From the NCBI RefSeq assembly GCF_004151105.1, contig NZ_PHRF01000047.1, positions 6,639 to 69,189 on the forward strand: a stretch of DNA of 62,551 nucleotides, written 5' to 3'. Positions 1 to 9,640 of the stretch are shown piece by piece. The DNA comes from Streptomyces sp. L-9-10 (GTDB taxonomy: Bacteria; Actinomycetota; Actinomycetes; Streptomycetales; Streptomycetaceae). Every line of letters starts with the position of its first letter. Positions within the stretch are counted from its first letter, which is position 1. The notes under the pieces were generated by a model. It was not told the DNA's origin. It made no database searches and saw only the letters and a program-made list of their open reading frames with translations. Both the position numbers and the translations under genes were made by a program.

Positions 1-2130
1 ATGTCGGTGGCCGTCGCCGACATGTCCGGTCAGCCGGTCGCCACCGTCGACTCGCTTCTCGTACGGGCCGTGTCGCGCGAGCAGCTGACCGGCCCCGGCG
101 GCGCGGGCAGGGACTCGCTGTTCGGTCTGGAGTGGACGGCGGTGACGGCCGCGGCCGGGCCGGACGTTCCCGAGTCGGCCGCGATCCTCGGACCGGACGC
201 CTTCGGGCTCGCCGGCGTACTCGCGAAGGACGGTACGTCCGGAACGGGTGTCGAGGCGCACGCCGATCTGGCCTCGCTGGCGGCCGGGGACGCCCCGGCG
301 CCGGGTGTCGTGCTGGTGCCCGTCCTGGGCGAACAGGGCGGAGCCGCGGGGCGGCCGGCCGTACCCGGCTCGGTGCGCGAGGTCGTCTCCCGGGCGCTGG
401 GACACCTCCAGGGCTGGCTGGCCGAGGAGCGGTTCGCCGGCTCGCGGCTGGTGTTCGTCACGCGGGGGGCCGTGTCCGTGGACGGCGGTGCTGTCGCCGA
501 TCTGGCGGCGGCGTCCGTATGGGGTCTGGTGCGGTCCGCGCAGTCGGAGAACCCGGGCTGCTTCGGGCTGCTGGACCTCGACCCGGTGGATGACGCCGAC
601 GCGTTGGCGTCGCTCGTTCGGGCTCTCGGCTCCGAGGAGCCGCAGTTGGTGCTCCGAGCGGGCGAGGTCAGGGCCGCCAGGCTGGACCGCGTAACCCTCC
701 CGGAGCCCGTCACGCCGACCGGCGGGCAGCCCGTCGGCCCGACCGGCGGGGAGCCCGTCAGCGCGACCGACGGGGAGACGGGAGACGCCCGAGCGACAGG
801 AGTGAGCTGGGAGCAGGGCGGGACCGTACTGATCACCGGCGGAACCGGCGGCCTGGGCGCCGTACTGGCCAGGCATCTGGTCGCGGAACGCGGCGTACGC
901 CGGCTGCTGCTGCTCAGCCGCCGCGGTCCCGGCGCCGAGGGCGCGGGAGCGCTCGTCGAGGAGCTGGAGCGGCTCGGAGCCGAGGTCACGGCCGCGGCCT
1001 GCGATGTCGCCGACCGGGAAGCGCTGGCCGAGGTGCTGGCCGCCGTACCCGCCGCACATCCGGTCTCGGCGGTCGTCCACGCGGCGGGTGTGCTGGATGA
1101 CGGTGTGGTCGGTTCGCTGTCGCCTGAGCGGTTGGACACGGTGCTGCGGCCGAAGGTGGACGCGGCGTGGCATCTGCATGAGCTGACGCGTGATCTCGGT
1201 CTGGACGCGTTCGTGGTGTTCTCCTCTGTCGCGGGTGTGTTCGGTGGTGCCGGGCAGGGTAATTACGCGGCGGCCAATACGTTCCTGGACGCTTTGGTGG
1301 CGTGTAGGCGGGCCGAGGGTCTGCCGGGTGTGTCGCTGGCCTGGGGTCCGTGGGATCAGGTGGGCGGGATGACCGGGACGGTGAGCGAGGCGGACATGCG
1401 GCGCCTGGCACGCTCCGGGATGCCGCCGCTCTCCGTCGAGCAGGGCGTCGCCCTCTTCGACGCGGCGGTCACCGGCTCGCGGGCGCTGGTGCTGCCCGTC
1501 CAGCTGGATCTGGCGGCCCTCCGTGCCCGGGGCGAGATCCCGGCTCTGCTCAGCGGTCTGATCCGTACTCCGGCGCGGCGCTCGGCGACGGCCGCCCCGC
1601 GGTCGGCCGAATCGCTCGGGCAGCGGCTGACGGGACTGACCGAACAGGACCGCCGTGCCGTTCTGCTGACGCTGGTCCGCGAGCAGGCGGCCGTGGTGCT
1701 CGGACACACGGACGGGACGGCGGTCGGCGCCTCGCGGCAGTTCCAGGAGCTGGGCTTCGACTCCCTGACGGCGGTGGACTTCAGGAACCGGCTGAACGCG
1801 GCCACGGGGCTGCGGCTGCCGGCCACCCTGCTGTTCGACTTCCCCACCCCGGCCGAGGTCGTGGACCATCTCCACTCCCGGCTGGTGACCGAGGAGGTCA
1901 CCGGTGCCGGATCGGTGCTCGCCGTCCTCGACCAGTTGGAGAAGGCGATCACGGAGATGACGGTCGACGCGCAGGAGTTCAAGCACGTCGCCGGACGCAT
2001 CGAGGTGCTCAGGGCGAAGTGGGCCGCGTTGCGGCAGGAGTCGGCGAACGGCTCCGGCGAGTTCGACCTGGAGGCGGCGTCGGACGACGATGTGTTCGCG
2101 CTCCTCGACGACGAACTCGGCCTGTCCTGA
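1..2130 (+). CDS. Type I modular polyketide synthase, 3' end (DH end-KR-ACP-docking)
   Basis: This is the last 709 codons of a PKS gene that begins before the window; the first in-frame ATG is not a real start. The first ~30 residues read as the tail of a DH domain (ending VDSLLVRAV). A KR structural/catalytic pair follows, with Rossmann motif TGGTGGLG near residues 279-286, an LDD motif (B-type KR, D-configured hydroxyl), a catalytic Ser at about 408-409, Tyr422 and Asn426. An ACP comes next, with the phosphopantetheine Ser588 in LGFDSL. The final ~85 residues are helical and acidic and look like a C-terminal docking domain; there is no thioesterase. The protein therefore passes its chain to another PKS subunit. 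By order with the following genes it corresponds to the nysC/amphC position of polyene clusters (inference). The extender unit cannot be read because the AT domain is outside the window. Confidence 0.95.
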   Translation: MSVAVADMSGQPVATVDSLLVRAVSREQLTGPGGAGRDSLFGLEWTAVTAAAGPDVPESAAILGPDAFGLAGVLAKDGTSGTGVEAHADLASLAAGDAPAPGVVLVPVLGEQGGAAGRPAVPGSVREVVSRALGHLQGWLAEERFAGSRLVFVTRGAVSVDGGAVADLAAASVWGLVRSAQSENPGCFGLLDLDPVDDADALASLVRALGSEEPQLVLRAGEVRAARLDRVTLPEPVTPTGGQPVGPTGGEPVSATDGETGDARATGVSWEQGGTVLITGGTGGLGAVLARHLVAERGVRRLLLLSRRGPGAEGAGALVEELERLGAEVTAAACDVADREALAEVLAAVPAAHPVSAVVHAAGVLDDGVVGSLSPERLDTVLRPKVDAAWHLHELTRDLGLDAFVVFSSVAGVFGGAGQGNYAAANTFLDALVACRRAEGLPGVSLAWGPWDQVGGMTGTVSEADMRRLARSGMPPLSVEQGVALFDAAVTGSRALVLPVQLDLAALRARGEIPALLSGLIRTPARRSATAAPRSAESLGQRLTGLTEQDRRAVLLTLVREQAAVVLGHTDGTAVGASRQFQELGFDSLTAVDFRNRLNAATGLRLPATLLFDFPTPAEVVDHLHSRLVTEEVTGAGSVLAVLDQLEKAITEMTVDAQEFKHVAGRIEVLRAKWAALRQESANGSGEFDLEAASDDDVFALLDDELGLS

Positions 2131-2169
2131 ACCGCGGCGGCTCCGGAAAGCGGCACGGTCCGCCTCCCG

Positions 2170-2261
2170 GAGCCCCGGGCGGTCGAGGCTCCGGGCGGTC
2201 GAGGCTCCGGACGGTCGGGCTCCGGACGGTCGGAGTCCCGGACGGTCGGAGCTCCGGGCTC
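2170..2261. repeat. Tandem 15-16 bp repeat downstream of PKS gene
   Basis: About five consecutive units of the form GAGGCTCCGGACGGTC are visible. The GGTC ends fall at 2184, 2200, 2216, 2231 and 2247, giving a period of 16, 16, 15 and 16. Units drift slightly (GGGC versus GGAC). The array starts 40 bp after the PKS stop codon and may act as a terminator-like structured region or a slippage-prone repeat; function is unknown. Confidence 0.75.
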
Positions 2262-2328
2262 AGGGAGGCGTTTCCTTCACTCCCGAGCGGGTTCCGTCAC
2301 CGATGTCCCTACGGAGACCAGGGAGAGA

Positions 2329-2344
2329 CTAGGGAATTTCCCAC
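2329..2344. promoter_or_regulatory. PimM-type PAS-LuxR operator candidate
   Basis: The sequence CTAGGGAATTTCCCAC matches 14 of 16 positions of the operator consensus I recall for PimM-type regulators, CTVGGGAWWTCCCBAG. The core GGGAA-T-TTCCC is a perfect odd-centred dyad, so it is one base longer than the ideal even-centred dyad. It lies upstream of the type II thioesterase, and a PAS-LuxR gene is encoded at 12871-13551 in this window. Confidence 0.6.
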
Positions 2345-2596
2345 TGTCCGTCCTAGTGGAATGGGGAGGTCGGTCACCGGGCCGGCACGTGGCGGTCGAT
2401 GAGAGTGCGAGTGGGACGATGCGAGTCGTCCGCCCACTCTGTTGGGTAGGAGTGCCGCATGGAACGTTCGGTCGCTTCGGCGCGATTACGGCGCGCGGTG
2501 TGCCACGTCCCGTCATATTCCACTGTCATTGGCCCGGAGGCCCGGATCGCTGCGCGGTCCGGATCGCCCGGCCCACGCCTAGGAGGATGCAACACG

Positions 2597-3352
2597 ATGA
2601 CGACGTCCACCGAGGAGAGCCTCTGGGCGCGGTGCTTTCACCCGGCACCGGCCGGCTCGGAACAACTCTTCTGTTTCCCCCACGCGGGTGGCTCGGCGTC
2701 CTTCTACTTCCCGGTCTCCGCCCAACTGTCGTCCGTGGCCGAGGTGTTCTCGGTGCAGTACCCCGGCCGTCAGGACCGGCGCAAGGAGACCAGCCCCGGC
2801 GATCTCGGGGTCATGGCCGATCAGATCTACGAGGCGCTGCGCAAGCGGCTCCGGGCCCGGCCGACCACGTTCTTCGGGCACAGCATGGGCGCGACGATCG
2901 CTTTCGAGGTCGCGCGGCGGTTCGAGGCCGACGGCGGTGAACTCTCCCATCTGTTCGCCTCCGGCAGACGCGCCCCGTCGCGCCACCGGGCCGAGAGTGT
3001 GCACGAGCGCGACGACGACGGCATCGTCGCCGAGCTGAAGCTGCTGTCCGGTACGAATACGGCGCTGCTCGGAGACGAGGAGATCCTGCGGATGATCCTC
3101 CCGGCGATCCGCAGCGACTATCGGGCCATTGAGACCTACCGCTGCGATCCAGCGACGAGGGTCCGGGTCCCGATCTCCGCGCTGACCGGCGACAACGATC
3201 CGAAGACCACGCTGGACGAGGCCGAGGACTGGCGTGGCCACACCACGGGAGCCTTTGACCTGAAGGTCTACCCCGGCGGGCACTTCTTCCTCAGTTCACA
3301 GGCGCCGGCGGTGATCGCGCTCCTGCGGAAACATCTCTCCACTCAGGCGTAG
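2597..3352 (+). CDS. Type II thioesterase of the polyketide cluster (NysE-like)
   Basis: A 251-residue alpha/beta hydrolase of the type II (editing) thioesterase family, which hydrolyses aberrant acyl groups from PKS carrier proteins in the cytoplasm. Visible motifs are the N-terminal FPHAGG oxyanion loop, the nucleophile elbow GHSMG with Ser96, and a C-terminal GGHFF with His229. The size fits the family (about 250 residues). The start at 2597 is chosen because AGGAGG sits at 2581-2586 with a 10-nt gap and because the family begins just before a WARCF-like segment; the longer frame from 2459 lacks a ribosome binding site. It stands between the PKS and the LAL regulators, as nysE does in the nystatin cluster. 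Confidence 0.95.
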   Translation: MTTSTEESLWARCFHPAPAGSEQLFCFPHAGGSASFYFPVSAQLSSVAEVFSVQYPGRQDRRKETSPGDLGVMADQIYEALRKRLRARPTTFFGHSMGATIAFEVARRFEADGGELSHLFASGRRAPSRHRAESVHERDDDGIVAELKLLSGTNTALLGDEEILRMILPAIRSDYRAIETYRCDPATRVRVPISALTGDNDPKTTLDEAEDWRGHTTGAFDLKVYPGGHFFLSSQAPAVIALLRKHLSTQA

Positions 3353-3865
3353 TCCGCCGATCCGGCTGAGCCGAGCGGGCCCCCTGAGCGGCCGAAATCA
3401 GTGAGCGAGCGGTCAACGCCTCTCGGTTGATCAACACCTTCGGGTGGTGTGTGCTCCCTGATGTGCCTCTAGCGCCCGTGATGGCACGGTTGTGCCCGTT
3501 GCTCTGGAAGAATGTCTTCTCGTGCGGTCATCCGGATCATCCGGTTATCCGGACATCCGGGTCTTCGGAGTCGGTCGCTGCCCGGAGAACGGGCGGCTCG
3601 CCGGGCGGGCGCGTCACCAACTCCCGCACGGCGCAATGGCGTCCAGCGGACAGAAGTGCTTGATCCAGTTTGCGCTGGGTAGTTCCCAGGTGCCGAAACG
3701 GGCCTCGTGGGTTTCGTGGGTTGCGGGATCTTGTGATCATGTAACCGCGCGCCGCCGATCGTGGAACGTTCAGTTGTTTTTGCGAGATGTGCGAGTTGCG
3801 CGGGATGAGCGGGATGCCTCGATGAGTCATCGCGTCTGTTGTGTCCCCCGAGAGGCGAGGAGACC
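3353..3865. other. Intergenic region upstream of the first LAL regulator
   Basis: No supported gene was found in 513 bp. Contents include an ACACC-TTCGG-GTGGTGT hairpin near 3437-3453 that could terminate the thioesterase transcript, an ATCCGG array (3530-3560), and lower-GC sequence around 3730-3790 that is a likely promoter zone for the regulator gene. I cannot assign -35/-10 boxes with confidence. Confidence 0.5.
3530..3560. repeat. Four phased ATCCGG repeats
   Basis: ATCCGG occurs at 3530-3535, 3539-3544, 3547-3552 and 3555-3560, with start spacings of 9, 8 and 8 bp. The array lies about 300 bp before the first LAL regulator and could be a multimeric regulator binding site. Confidence 0.6.
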
Positions 3866-6772
3866 ATGATGCTGGAACAGGCCGACCTCTCCGGTTTGTC
3901 CAGCAGATTGGTCGGCCGCGCCCGTGAGCTGCGGGTGCTGCGCCGCCACGCCGACGCCGCGCGCGCCGGACGTGCGGGCCTGGTGATGCTGTCCGGCCCC
4001 GCGGGCATCGGGAAGACCAGTCTTCTGCGGACGTTCCTCAGGAGCGACGCGTGCCACAACATGGCGGTGCTGTACGGCTCGTGCGGCGAAGTCGCCGCAG
4101 GCGCGGGATACGGCGGCGTACGGGAGCTGTTCGGCTCGCTGGGGCTCAGCGGAGAGGACGCCAAGAACTCCCCGCTGCTGCGCGGCCTCGCCCGTCGCGC
4201 GCTGCCCGCCCTCACGGCGGGACCGTTCGAGCAGGAGACATCGGGCGCGTCCGCCGCCTATCCGGTATTGCACGGGCTGTACTGGCTCGCGGCGAATCTG
4301 ATGGTGGACCGCCCGCTCGTGCTCGTCCTGGACGATGTGCACTGGTGCGACGAACGCTCCCTGGGCTGGGTGGACTTCCTGCTGCGGCGCGCGGACGATC
4401 TGCCGCTGCTGGTGGTGCTCGCCCACCGAAGCGAGGCCGAGCCGGTCGCGCACTCCGCGCTGGCCGACATCGCCGCGCAGCGCCGGCCCGCCCTGATGCG
4501 GCTGGCGCCGCTCACGCACGCGGCCGTCGGCGAGATGGCCCGGCAGATCTTCCAGGCGCCCGTCGAGCCGTCCTTCGCCGAGCGCGCCGCCGCCGTCTCC
4601 GGCGGCAACCCCCTCACCCTCAGCCGGCTCCTGGGCGAACTGCGCGCCGAGGGCGTGCAGCCCGACGAGAAGGGCGTACGGAGAGTCGCCGAGGTGGGCG
4701 GCCAGGTGATCGCGTCCTCCGTGAGCGCGCTGCTGGACAATCAGCCGCTCTGGGTACGTGAGGTGGCCAGGGCGATCGCCGTCCTCGGCGAGGAGAGCCC
4801 CGATCTGGTCGGCATGCTCGCCGATGTACCGCCCGCGCTCGTCGCCGAAGGCGTGGTGTCCCTGCGGCGCGCCGAGGTGCTGGCGGCGGACCGCGCGGAC
4901 CTCGTGCACGAGGTGGTGCGCTCGGCCGTACTGGAACCCCTCGGCGTCGAAGCGCTGGCCGGGCTCCGCACCAGAGCCGCCCTGCTGCTGAGTGACGCGG
5001 GCAGGCCCGCCGAGGAAGTCGCGGGCAGGCTCATGCTGTTGCCCGCCCTGACCCAGCCCTGGATGCCCGCGGTGCTCCGCGACGCGGCCGTCCAGGCGGA
5101 GGGGCGTGGCGCTCCCGAGGCCGCGGTGCGCTATCTGCACCGTGTGCTGGAGGTGGAGCCGGACAGTGTGCCGGTACGTGTCCAGATGGCCACGTCCCTC
5201 GCGGAGATCAATCCGGCGGAGGCCATCCGGCTGCTGGAGGAAGCGCTGCCGCTGGCCGGCGACCCACGCGCCAGGGCGATGGTCGCCGTGCGGTACGGAA
5301 TGGTCTGCCTGGCCGTTCAGCGGGCGCCCGCCGGCGTACGGGTCCTCGAAGAGGTCCTCGCGGAGCTGGAGGCCGAGTTGGGACCCGGCCCGGATCCGGC
5401 CGACCGTGAACTGCGCACACTCGTCGAGTCGGTCCTGCTGATCGCCGGGGCGGACGAGAAGTCGACGGTCCCCGCGACCCTGGAGCGGGCCGCGCTGCTG
5501 ACCGCGCCCCCCGGTGATACGCCCGCCCAGCGCCAGATGCTCGGGATGATGACCGTACTGACCGCGATGGACGGCCGCTCGGCGGAGCGTACGGTCGAAC
5601 AGGCCCGCCGCGCGCTGAGTTCGCCCGGGACGGAGCTGGAGAGCTGGCCACTGCTCGCCTCGTCCTTCGCGCTCAGCCTCGCCGACGAGGCCGAGGAGGC
5701 GCTGGACGCGCTGGACCGCACGCTCCGGCACAGCCAGGACAACGCCGCCGTCCGGACCTTCGTGCTCGCTCTGTCCACCCGCGCTCTGGTGCTGCACGGC
5801 GCGGGCGCGTTCCCCGACGCGCTGGCCGACGCCCAGACGTCCATCGAGATCATCGGCGAGGAGAGATGGGGCGACGGCGCCGCGCTGCCGCAGATCGCGC
5901 TCGCGACGATGCTGGTCGAACGGGGCGAGCCCGAACGGGCCGAGGAGGTGCTCCGCGGTATCAAACGGGTCGGCCTGGACCGGTTCGTCCTCGAATACCA
6001 CTGGTGGCTGATGGCGCGGGCCCGCGCCCGATGGGCGGTCGGTGACCGGGAGGCGGCCCTCGGCCTCTACCGCGCGTGCGGCAGGTCGCTGGAGGAGTCC
6101 CGGTTCAGCAACCCGGCGTTCCTGCCGTGGTGGTCCGAGGCGTCCTGTCTGCTCGCGGTCATGAACCGCGGCGACGAGGCCCGGGAAATGAGCGAGTACG
6201 GCAGCGAGCTGGCCCGGCGATGGGGCACCCCCCGCGCCCTCGGGCTCGCCGCGCTCGCCCGCGGCGTGATCGCCCCTGGCGGGACAGGCATCGACACGCT
6301 CACCGAATCGGTCCTCACCCTGGCCGGCTCGCCCGCCAGGGCGGAACACGCCAAGGCGGAACTGATCCTCGGCCGCGCCCTGCTGAAGACCGGCGACCAG
6401 CGCGGCGCCCGTGAGCATCTGCGTACCGCCACCGACCTCGCCCAGCGCTGCGGAGCCCTCGCGCTCGCCGGAGTCGCCCGCAGGCTGCTGGTCACCGCCG
6501 GCGGCCGGATGCGGAAAATGAGTGCCTCACCGCTCGACATGCTGACGGGAATGGAACGCAGGGTGGCCGGCCTCGCCGCGGCGGGCGCCAGCAACCGCTC
6601 GATCGCGGAGACCCTGTTCGTCACGGTACGCACCATCGAAACACATCTGACCGGCGTGTACCGGAAACTGGGCGTGAGCGGGCGTACCGAACTGGGCGCC
6701 GTTCTGCGCACACCCGACATCCCCGATGGACAACCACCGGGCTGGGTATCCGAATCACGCTGGCGACGCTGA
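3866..6772 (+). CDS. LAL-family LuxR transcriptional regulator (NysRI-like)
   Basis: A 968-residue large ATP-binding LuxR (LAL) regulator. The N-terminal AAA/STAND ATPase has an intact Walker A, GPAGIGKT at residues 44-51, and a Walker B LVLVLDDVHW near 150-158. A long TPR-like helical middle follows, then a C-terminal LuxR HTH (about 893-950) containing SNRSIAETLFVTVRTIETHL. Adjacent ATGs at 3866 and 3869 follow GAGGAG at 3857-3862; the second has the better spacing. A TTG at 3839 is ignored. It is the first of three tandem LAL genes, the arrangement of nysRI-RIII/amphRI-RIII, where these proteins activate polyene biosynthesis. It is the only one of the three with a canonical Walker A lysine, so it is the best candidate for an active ATPase. 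Confidence 0.93.
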   Translation: MMLEQADLSGLSSRLVGRARELRVLRRHADAARAGRAGLVMLSGPAGIGKTSLLRTFLRSDACHNMAVLYGSCGEVAAGAGYGGVRELFGSLGLSGEDAKNSPLLRGLARRALPALTAGPFEQETSGASAAYPVLHGLYWLAANLMVDRPLVLVLDDVHWCDERSLGWVDFLLRRADDLPLLVVLAHRSEAEPVAHSALADIAAQRRPALMRLAPLTHAAVGEMARQIFQAPVEPSFAERAAAVSGGNPLTLSRLLGELRAEGVQPDEKGVRRVAEVGGQVIASSVSALLDNQPLWVREVARAIAVLGEESPDLVGMLADVPPALVAEGVVSLRRAEVLAADRADLVHEVVRSAVLEPLGVEALAGLRTRAALLLSDAGRPAEEVAGRLMLLPALTQPWMPAVLRDAAVQAEGRGAPEAAVRYLHRVLEVEPDSVPVRVQMATSLAEINPAEAIRLLEEALPLAGDPRARAMVAVRYGMVCLAVQRAPAGVRVLEEVLAELEAELGPGPDPADRELRTLVESVLLIAGADEKSTVPATLERAALLTAPPGDTPAQRQMLGMMTVLTAMDGRSAERTVEQARRALSSPGTELESWPLLASSFALSLADEAEEALDALDRTLRHSQDNAAVRTFVLALSTRALVLHGAGAFPDALADAQTSIEIIGEERWGDGAALPQIALATMLVERGEPERAEEVLRGIKRVGLDRFVLEYHWWLMARARARWAVGDREAALGLYRACGRSLEESRFSNPAFLPWWSEASCLLAVMNRGDEAREMSEYGSELARRWGTPRALGLAALARGVIAPGGTGIDTLTESVLTLAGSPARAEHAKAELILGRALLKTGDQRGAREHLRTATDLAQRCGALALAGVARRLLVTAGGRMRKMSASPLDMLTGMERRVAGLAAAGASNRSIAETLFVTVRTIETHLTGVYRKLGVSGRTELGAVLRTPDIPDGQPPGWVSESRWRR

Positions 6773-6790
6773 AGCGAACGAGGCGAGGCG

Positions 6791-9640
6791 GTGCGTGTGA
6801 CTGGCCGGAACAACAATTGTCTGAGCACGCGATCCCAGGAGTGGACGCATGGATCCGACACCCCTAGAGACGCGATGGACCTGCTCGAACGAGGCCGCGA
6901 GCAGGCGGCGCTGACCTCTCTGCTCACCTCGCTCGGCGGAAGACGCGCGGGCATCGTGACCCTGACCGGGAGACCGGGCCACGCGCAGAACGCCCTACTG
7001 AGATGGGCCGCCCGGCGTGCCCGGGACGGCGGGCTGTCCGTGCTGCACGCCCAGGCGTCCCCGGCCGAACGTGACGTGCGCTACGGCGTGATCGCCCAGC
7101 TCATGACCTCGCCGACTGGCCAGGCCGAGTGCGGCCCGGCCGGCGGCTCGCTGCGGGAGCTGATGGAGCACCGGCATCCCGATCCGCTGCCCGGACTCGA
7201 CGCGACCCTTCATTCCGCACAGGAGATGCCTACCCTCGTGGCGATCGAGGACACGCAATGGCTCGATCCCGCCTCCCTGCGCTGGCTCCACGCGCTGGTC
7301 CGGCGGCTGACCCCGGACACACCGGTCGCCGTGCTGGCGAGCGGCAGCGGCGTGTCGGCCAAGGGCCGGGACTGGCTCGGCCTGCTGCCCACCTCCCCGG
7401 TGCCCGCCAAACAGCTCGTGCTGCGCGGTCTGACCGAGAACGGTGTCGCCACCGTGGTGGAGACGGTCTGCGGCACCCCCGGCGACCAGCGGTTCACCGC
7501 GACGGTCGCGGCGGCCACCGAGGGCAACCCCGCCGTACTGCGCGATGTGCTGAGCCAGTTCACCGGCCAGGGCCATGAACCGGTCGCCGCCCGGCTGCCC
7601 GAGCTGCGTACGATCACCGCCGCCGTCGTCGGCGACCACGCGACGCGCGCGCTGCACGGACTGCCCGCCGAGGCCGTCTCGCTGCTGCGGGCGCTGGCCG
7701 TCTGCGGCGAACTGCTCAGCTTCCCCCTCGTCCGCGCGCTGGCCGGGCTGAGGCCCGTACGCGGCCAGGAACTGCACGTGATGCTGGAGGCGGCGGGACT
7801 CACCGTCTCCGGGGGAACGAAGACACAGGTACGCCACCCCACGGTGAAGGCCCGGGTGCTGGAGGACATGGCCACCGGCGAACGGGCCCAGCTGTACTCC
7901 CGGGCCGCCGAACTGGCCCACCGGGCCTGGGCGAACGACGAGGACGTCGCCCAGATCCTGCTCCGCACGCCGCCGCTGGGAGCCCCCTGGGTGGTCAGCA
8001 CCTTGCGCGAGAGCTTCGCCGCCGCCCTGAGGGCGGAGGACCACGGCCGCGCCGCCGCGTATCTCTCCCGCGCGCTGCGCGAACCGCTGGAACCGCGCGA
8101 GCGCGCCCGGCTCACCCTGGAACTGGCCGCCGCCGAAGCGATGTCGGCGCCCCTGGCGGGGGACCGAAGGCTCGGCGAACTCGTCAGGGCCGGCAGCGGC
8201 GCCCCCGAAGGACTGCGGGCCCGCGCCGTCGACCTCGGACTCGCCCGCGGCGACAGCGACTGGGCGCGCAGGGCCGCGGCCGAGGCGCTGTGCGACGTCC
8301 GGCCCGGCGAACGCGACAGCCTGGTCGCGCTGTTCTGGCTCGCCGACGAGTCCCGGGACGACACCGAACCGATGGTGCCCGAGGTGCCCGCCCTGCCCGA
8401 GCGGCCCTCGTCCCCCGCGCAGAGCGGTGTACGCGCCTGGCGGCTCGCCGTGCGCGGCGAGGACCTGGAGACGACCAGGAAGCTGGCCCGTGCCGCTCTC
8501 ACGGGCGACGGCTCCGACACCCCGCTGGTACTGCCCCGGCTCGCCGCCTGCCGGGCCCTGATCCTGACCGATGACCACGAAGAGGCCCGCGCCGAGCTGG
8601 ACGCGCTGCTCACCGCCGCACGGCACGGCCACAACAGGGCGGCCACCGCACGGATCCTGACGCTGCGCGCCGAACTGTCCCTGCGCGCGGGCAGGTTCGA
8701 CGCCGTCGAACGGGACGTCGAGACCGCCGAGCGGGCCCTGCCCATGTCGAGCAGGCATCCGCTCATCGCCCCGAGCCTGACGGCCCTGCGCATCATGACG
8801 GCGGTGGAAGCCGGTCGCCAGGGGTACGCGCGGTCGCTCGCCGCCGCGCCCACGCGGCCCGGGGCGGAGGAGAGCGTGGCGTGGTCCGCTCTCCTCTTCG
8901 CCAGGGCGCGCGTGGCCGCCGTCGACGGGCGCTGGACGGAAGCGATGGAGCTGGCGAAGGAGAGCGGCAGGCGGCTGCTGCGCCGGCGGTGGAGCAATCC
9001 GGCGCTGCTGTACTGGCGCCCGCAGGCGGCCGCGGCCTGCTACGCACTCGGCGACCGCGAGGAGGCGGAGCGGCTGAGTCAGGAGGAACTGAGGCTCTCC
9101 CGCCGGTGGGGCTCCGCGAGCGCGGTCGGCCTCGCCGAGCTGTGGACCGCCCGGATGCCCGGCTCCGGCGGCGGGCCCGTGGTCCGCGCCCGCGAGGCGG
9201 TCCGGGTGCTGCGCGGCTCACCCGCCCGGCTGTCCTACGCGTGGGCGCTGGCCCGGCTGGCCTCCTGCGAGCTGGAGGAGGGCGACAGCCGGGCCGCCGC
9301 GCTCTCCCTCTCCCAGCTCTCCACGTTCATCACGGCCTGTCCGCAGGGCCGGCTGGCGACGGCCGTGCGCGGGCTCACCGAACGGCTGGAGAGGCCGGCC
9401 GGTCCTGTGCCCCCCGCCCTGCCCCGGGAGTGGACCACGCTCTCGGAGGCCGAACAGCGCACCGCGACCTTCGCCGGACGCGGCCACGGCAACCGCGAGA
9501 TCGCGGAACTGCTCTCCGTGAGCAGACGCACCGTCGAGCTGCGACTGAGCAACACGTACCGAAAGCTGCGTATCACCGGGCGCGAGGAACTGTGCGTACT
9601 GGTTCGGAACATGGGAGAACGGCCGAGCGATGCTTCTTGA
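6791..9640 (+). CDS. LAL-family LuxR regulator with degenerate Walker A (NysRII-like)
   Basis: A 949-residue LAL regulator starting 18 bp after the preceding gene. At the Walker A position the protein reads LTGRPGHAQNALL (about residues 56-68), so the expected G-K-T/S is A-Q-N; ATP binding is probably lost or weak. Walker B-like VAIEDTQW is retained, as is the helical middle and a C-terminal LuxR HTH (NREIAELLSVSRRTVELRL). GTG 6791 gives the longest frame and follows a GAGGCGAGG stretch; ATG 6875 (MDLLERGRE) resembles typical LAL N termini and is an alternative start, 921 residues. The stop overlaps the next gene by 11 bp, so the two are probably translationally coupled. Role: pathway-specific activator of the polyene-type cluster, by position (inference). 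Confidence 0.9.
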   Translation: MRVTGRNNNCLSTRSQEWTHGSDTPRDAMDLLERGREQAALTSLLTSLGGRRAGIVTLTGRPGHAQNALLRWAARRARDGGLSVLHAQASPAERDVRYGVIAQLMTSPTGQAECGPAGGSLRELMEHRHPDPLPGLDATLHSAQEMPTLVAIEDTQWLDPASLRWLHALVRRLTPDTPVAVLASGSGVSAKGRDWLGLLPTSPVPAKQLVLRGLTENGVATVVETVCGTPGDQRFTATVAAATEGNPAVLRDVLSQFTGQGHEPVAARLPELRTITAAVVGDHATRALHGLPAEAVSLLRALAVCGELLSFPLVRALAGLRPVRGQELHVMLEAAGLTVSGGTKTQVRHPTVKARVLEDMATGERAQLYSRAAELAHRAWANDEDVAQILLRTPPLGAPWVVSTLRESFAAALRAEDHGRAAAYLSRALREPLEPRERARLTLELAAAEAMSAPLAGDRRLGELVRAGSGAPEGLRARAVDLGLARGDSDWARRAAAEALCDVRPGERDSLVALFWLADESRDDTEPMVPEVPALPERPSSPAQSGVRAWRLAVRGEDLETTRKLARAALTGDGSDTPLVLPRLAACRALILTDDHEEARAELDALLTAARHGHNRAATARILTLRAELSLRAGRFDAVERDVETAERALPMSSRHPLIAPSLTALRIMTAVEAGRQGYARSLAAAPTRPGAEESVAWSALLFARARVAAVDGRWTEAMELAKESGRRLLRRRWSNPALLYWRPQAAAACYALGDREEAERLSQEELRLSRRWGSASAVGLAELWTARMPGSGGGPVVRAREAVRVLRGSPARLSYAWALARLASCELEEGDSRAAALSLSQLSTFITACPQGRLATAVRGLTERLERPAGPVPPALPREWTTLSEAEQRTATFAGRGHGNREIAELLSVSRRTVELRLSNTYRKLRITGREELCVLVRNMGERPSDAS

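Larger units (their letters stand above)
2131..2596. other. Intergenic region between PKS and type II thioesterase
   Basis: No credible gene lies here. The stretch holds a run of 16-bp GC-rich tandem repeats (2170-2261), a PimM-like dyad (2329-2344) and the AGGAGG ribosome binding site (2581-2586) of the thioesterase. A longer reading frame opens at 2459 in frame with the thioesterase, but it has no ribosome binding site and atypical residues. The length suggests the thioesterase has its own promoter rather than relying on read-through. Confidence 0.6.

Noticed and set aside
3827..6418. An 863-residue minus-strand frame opposite the first LAL gene
   Set aside because: Low-complexity Arg/Gly/Gln composition and no motifs; the plus strand has an intact LAL protein.
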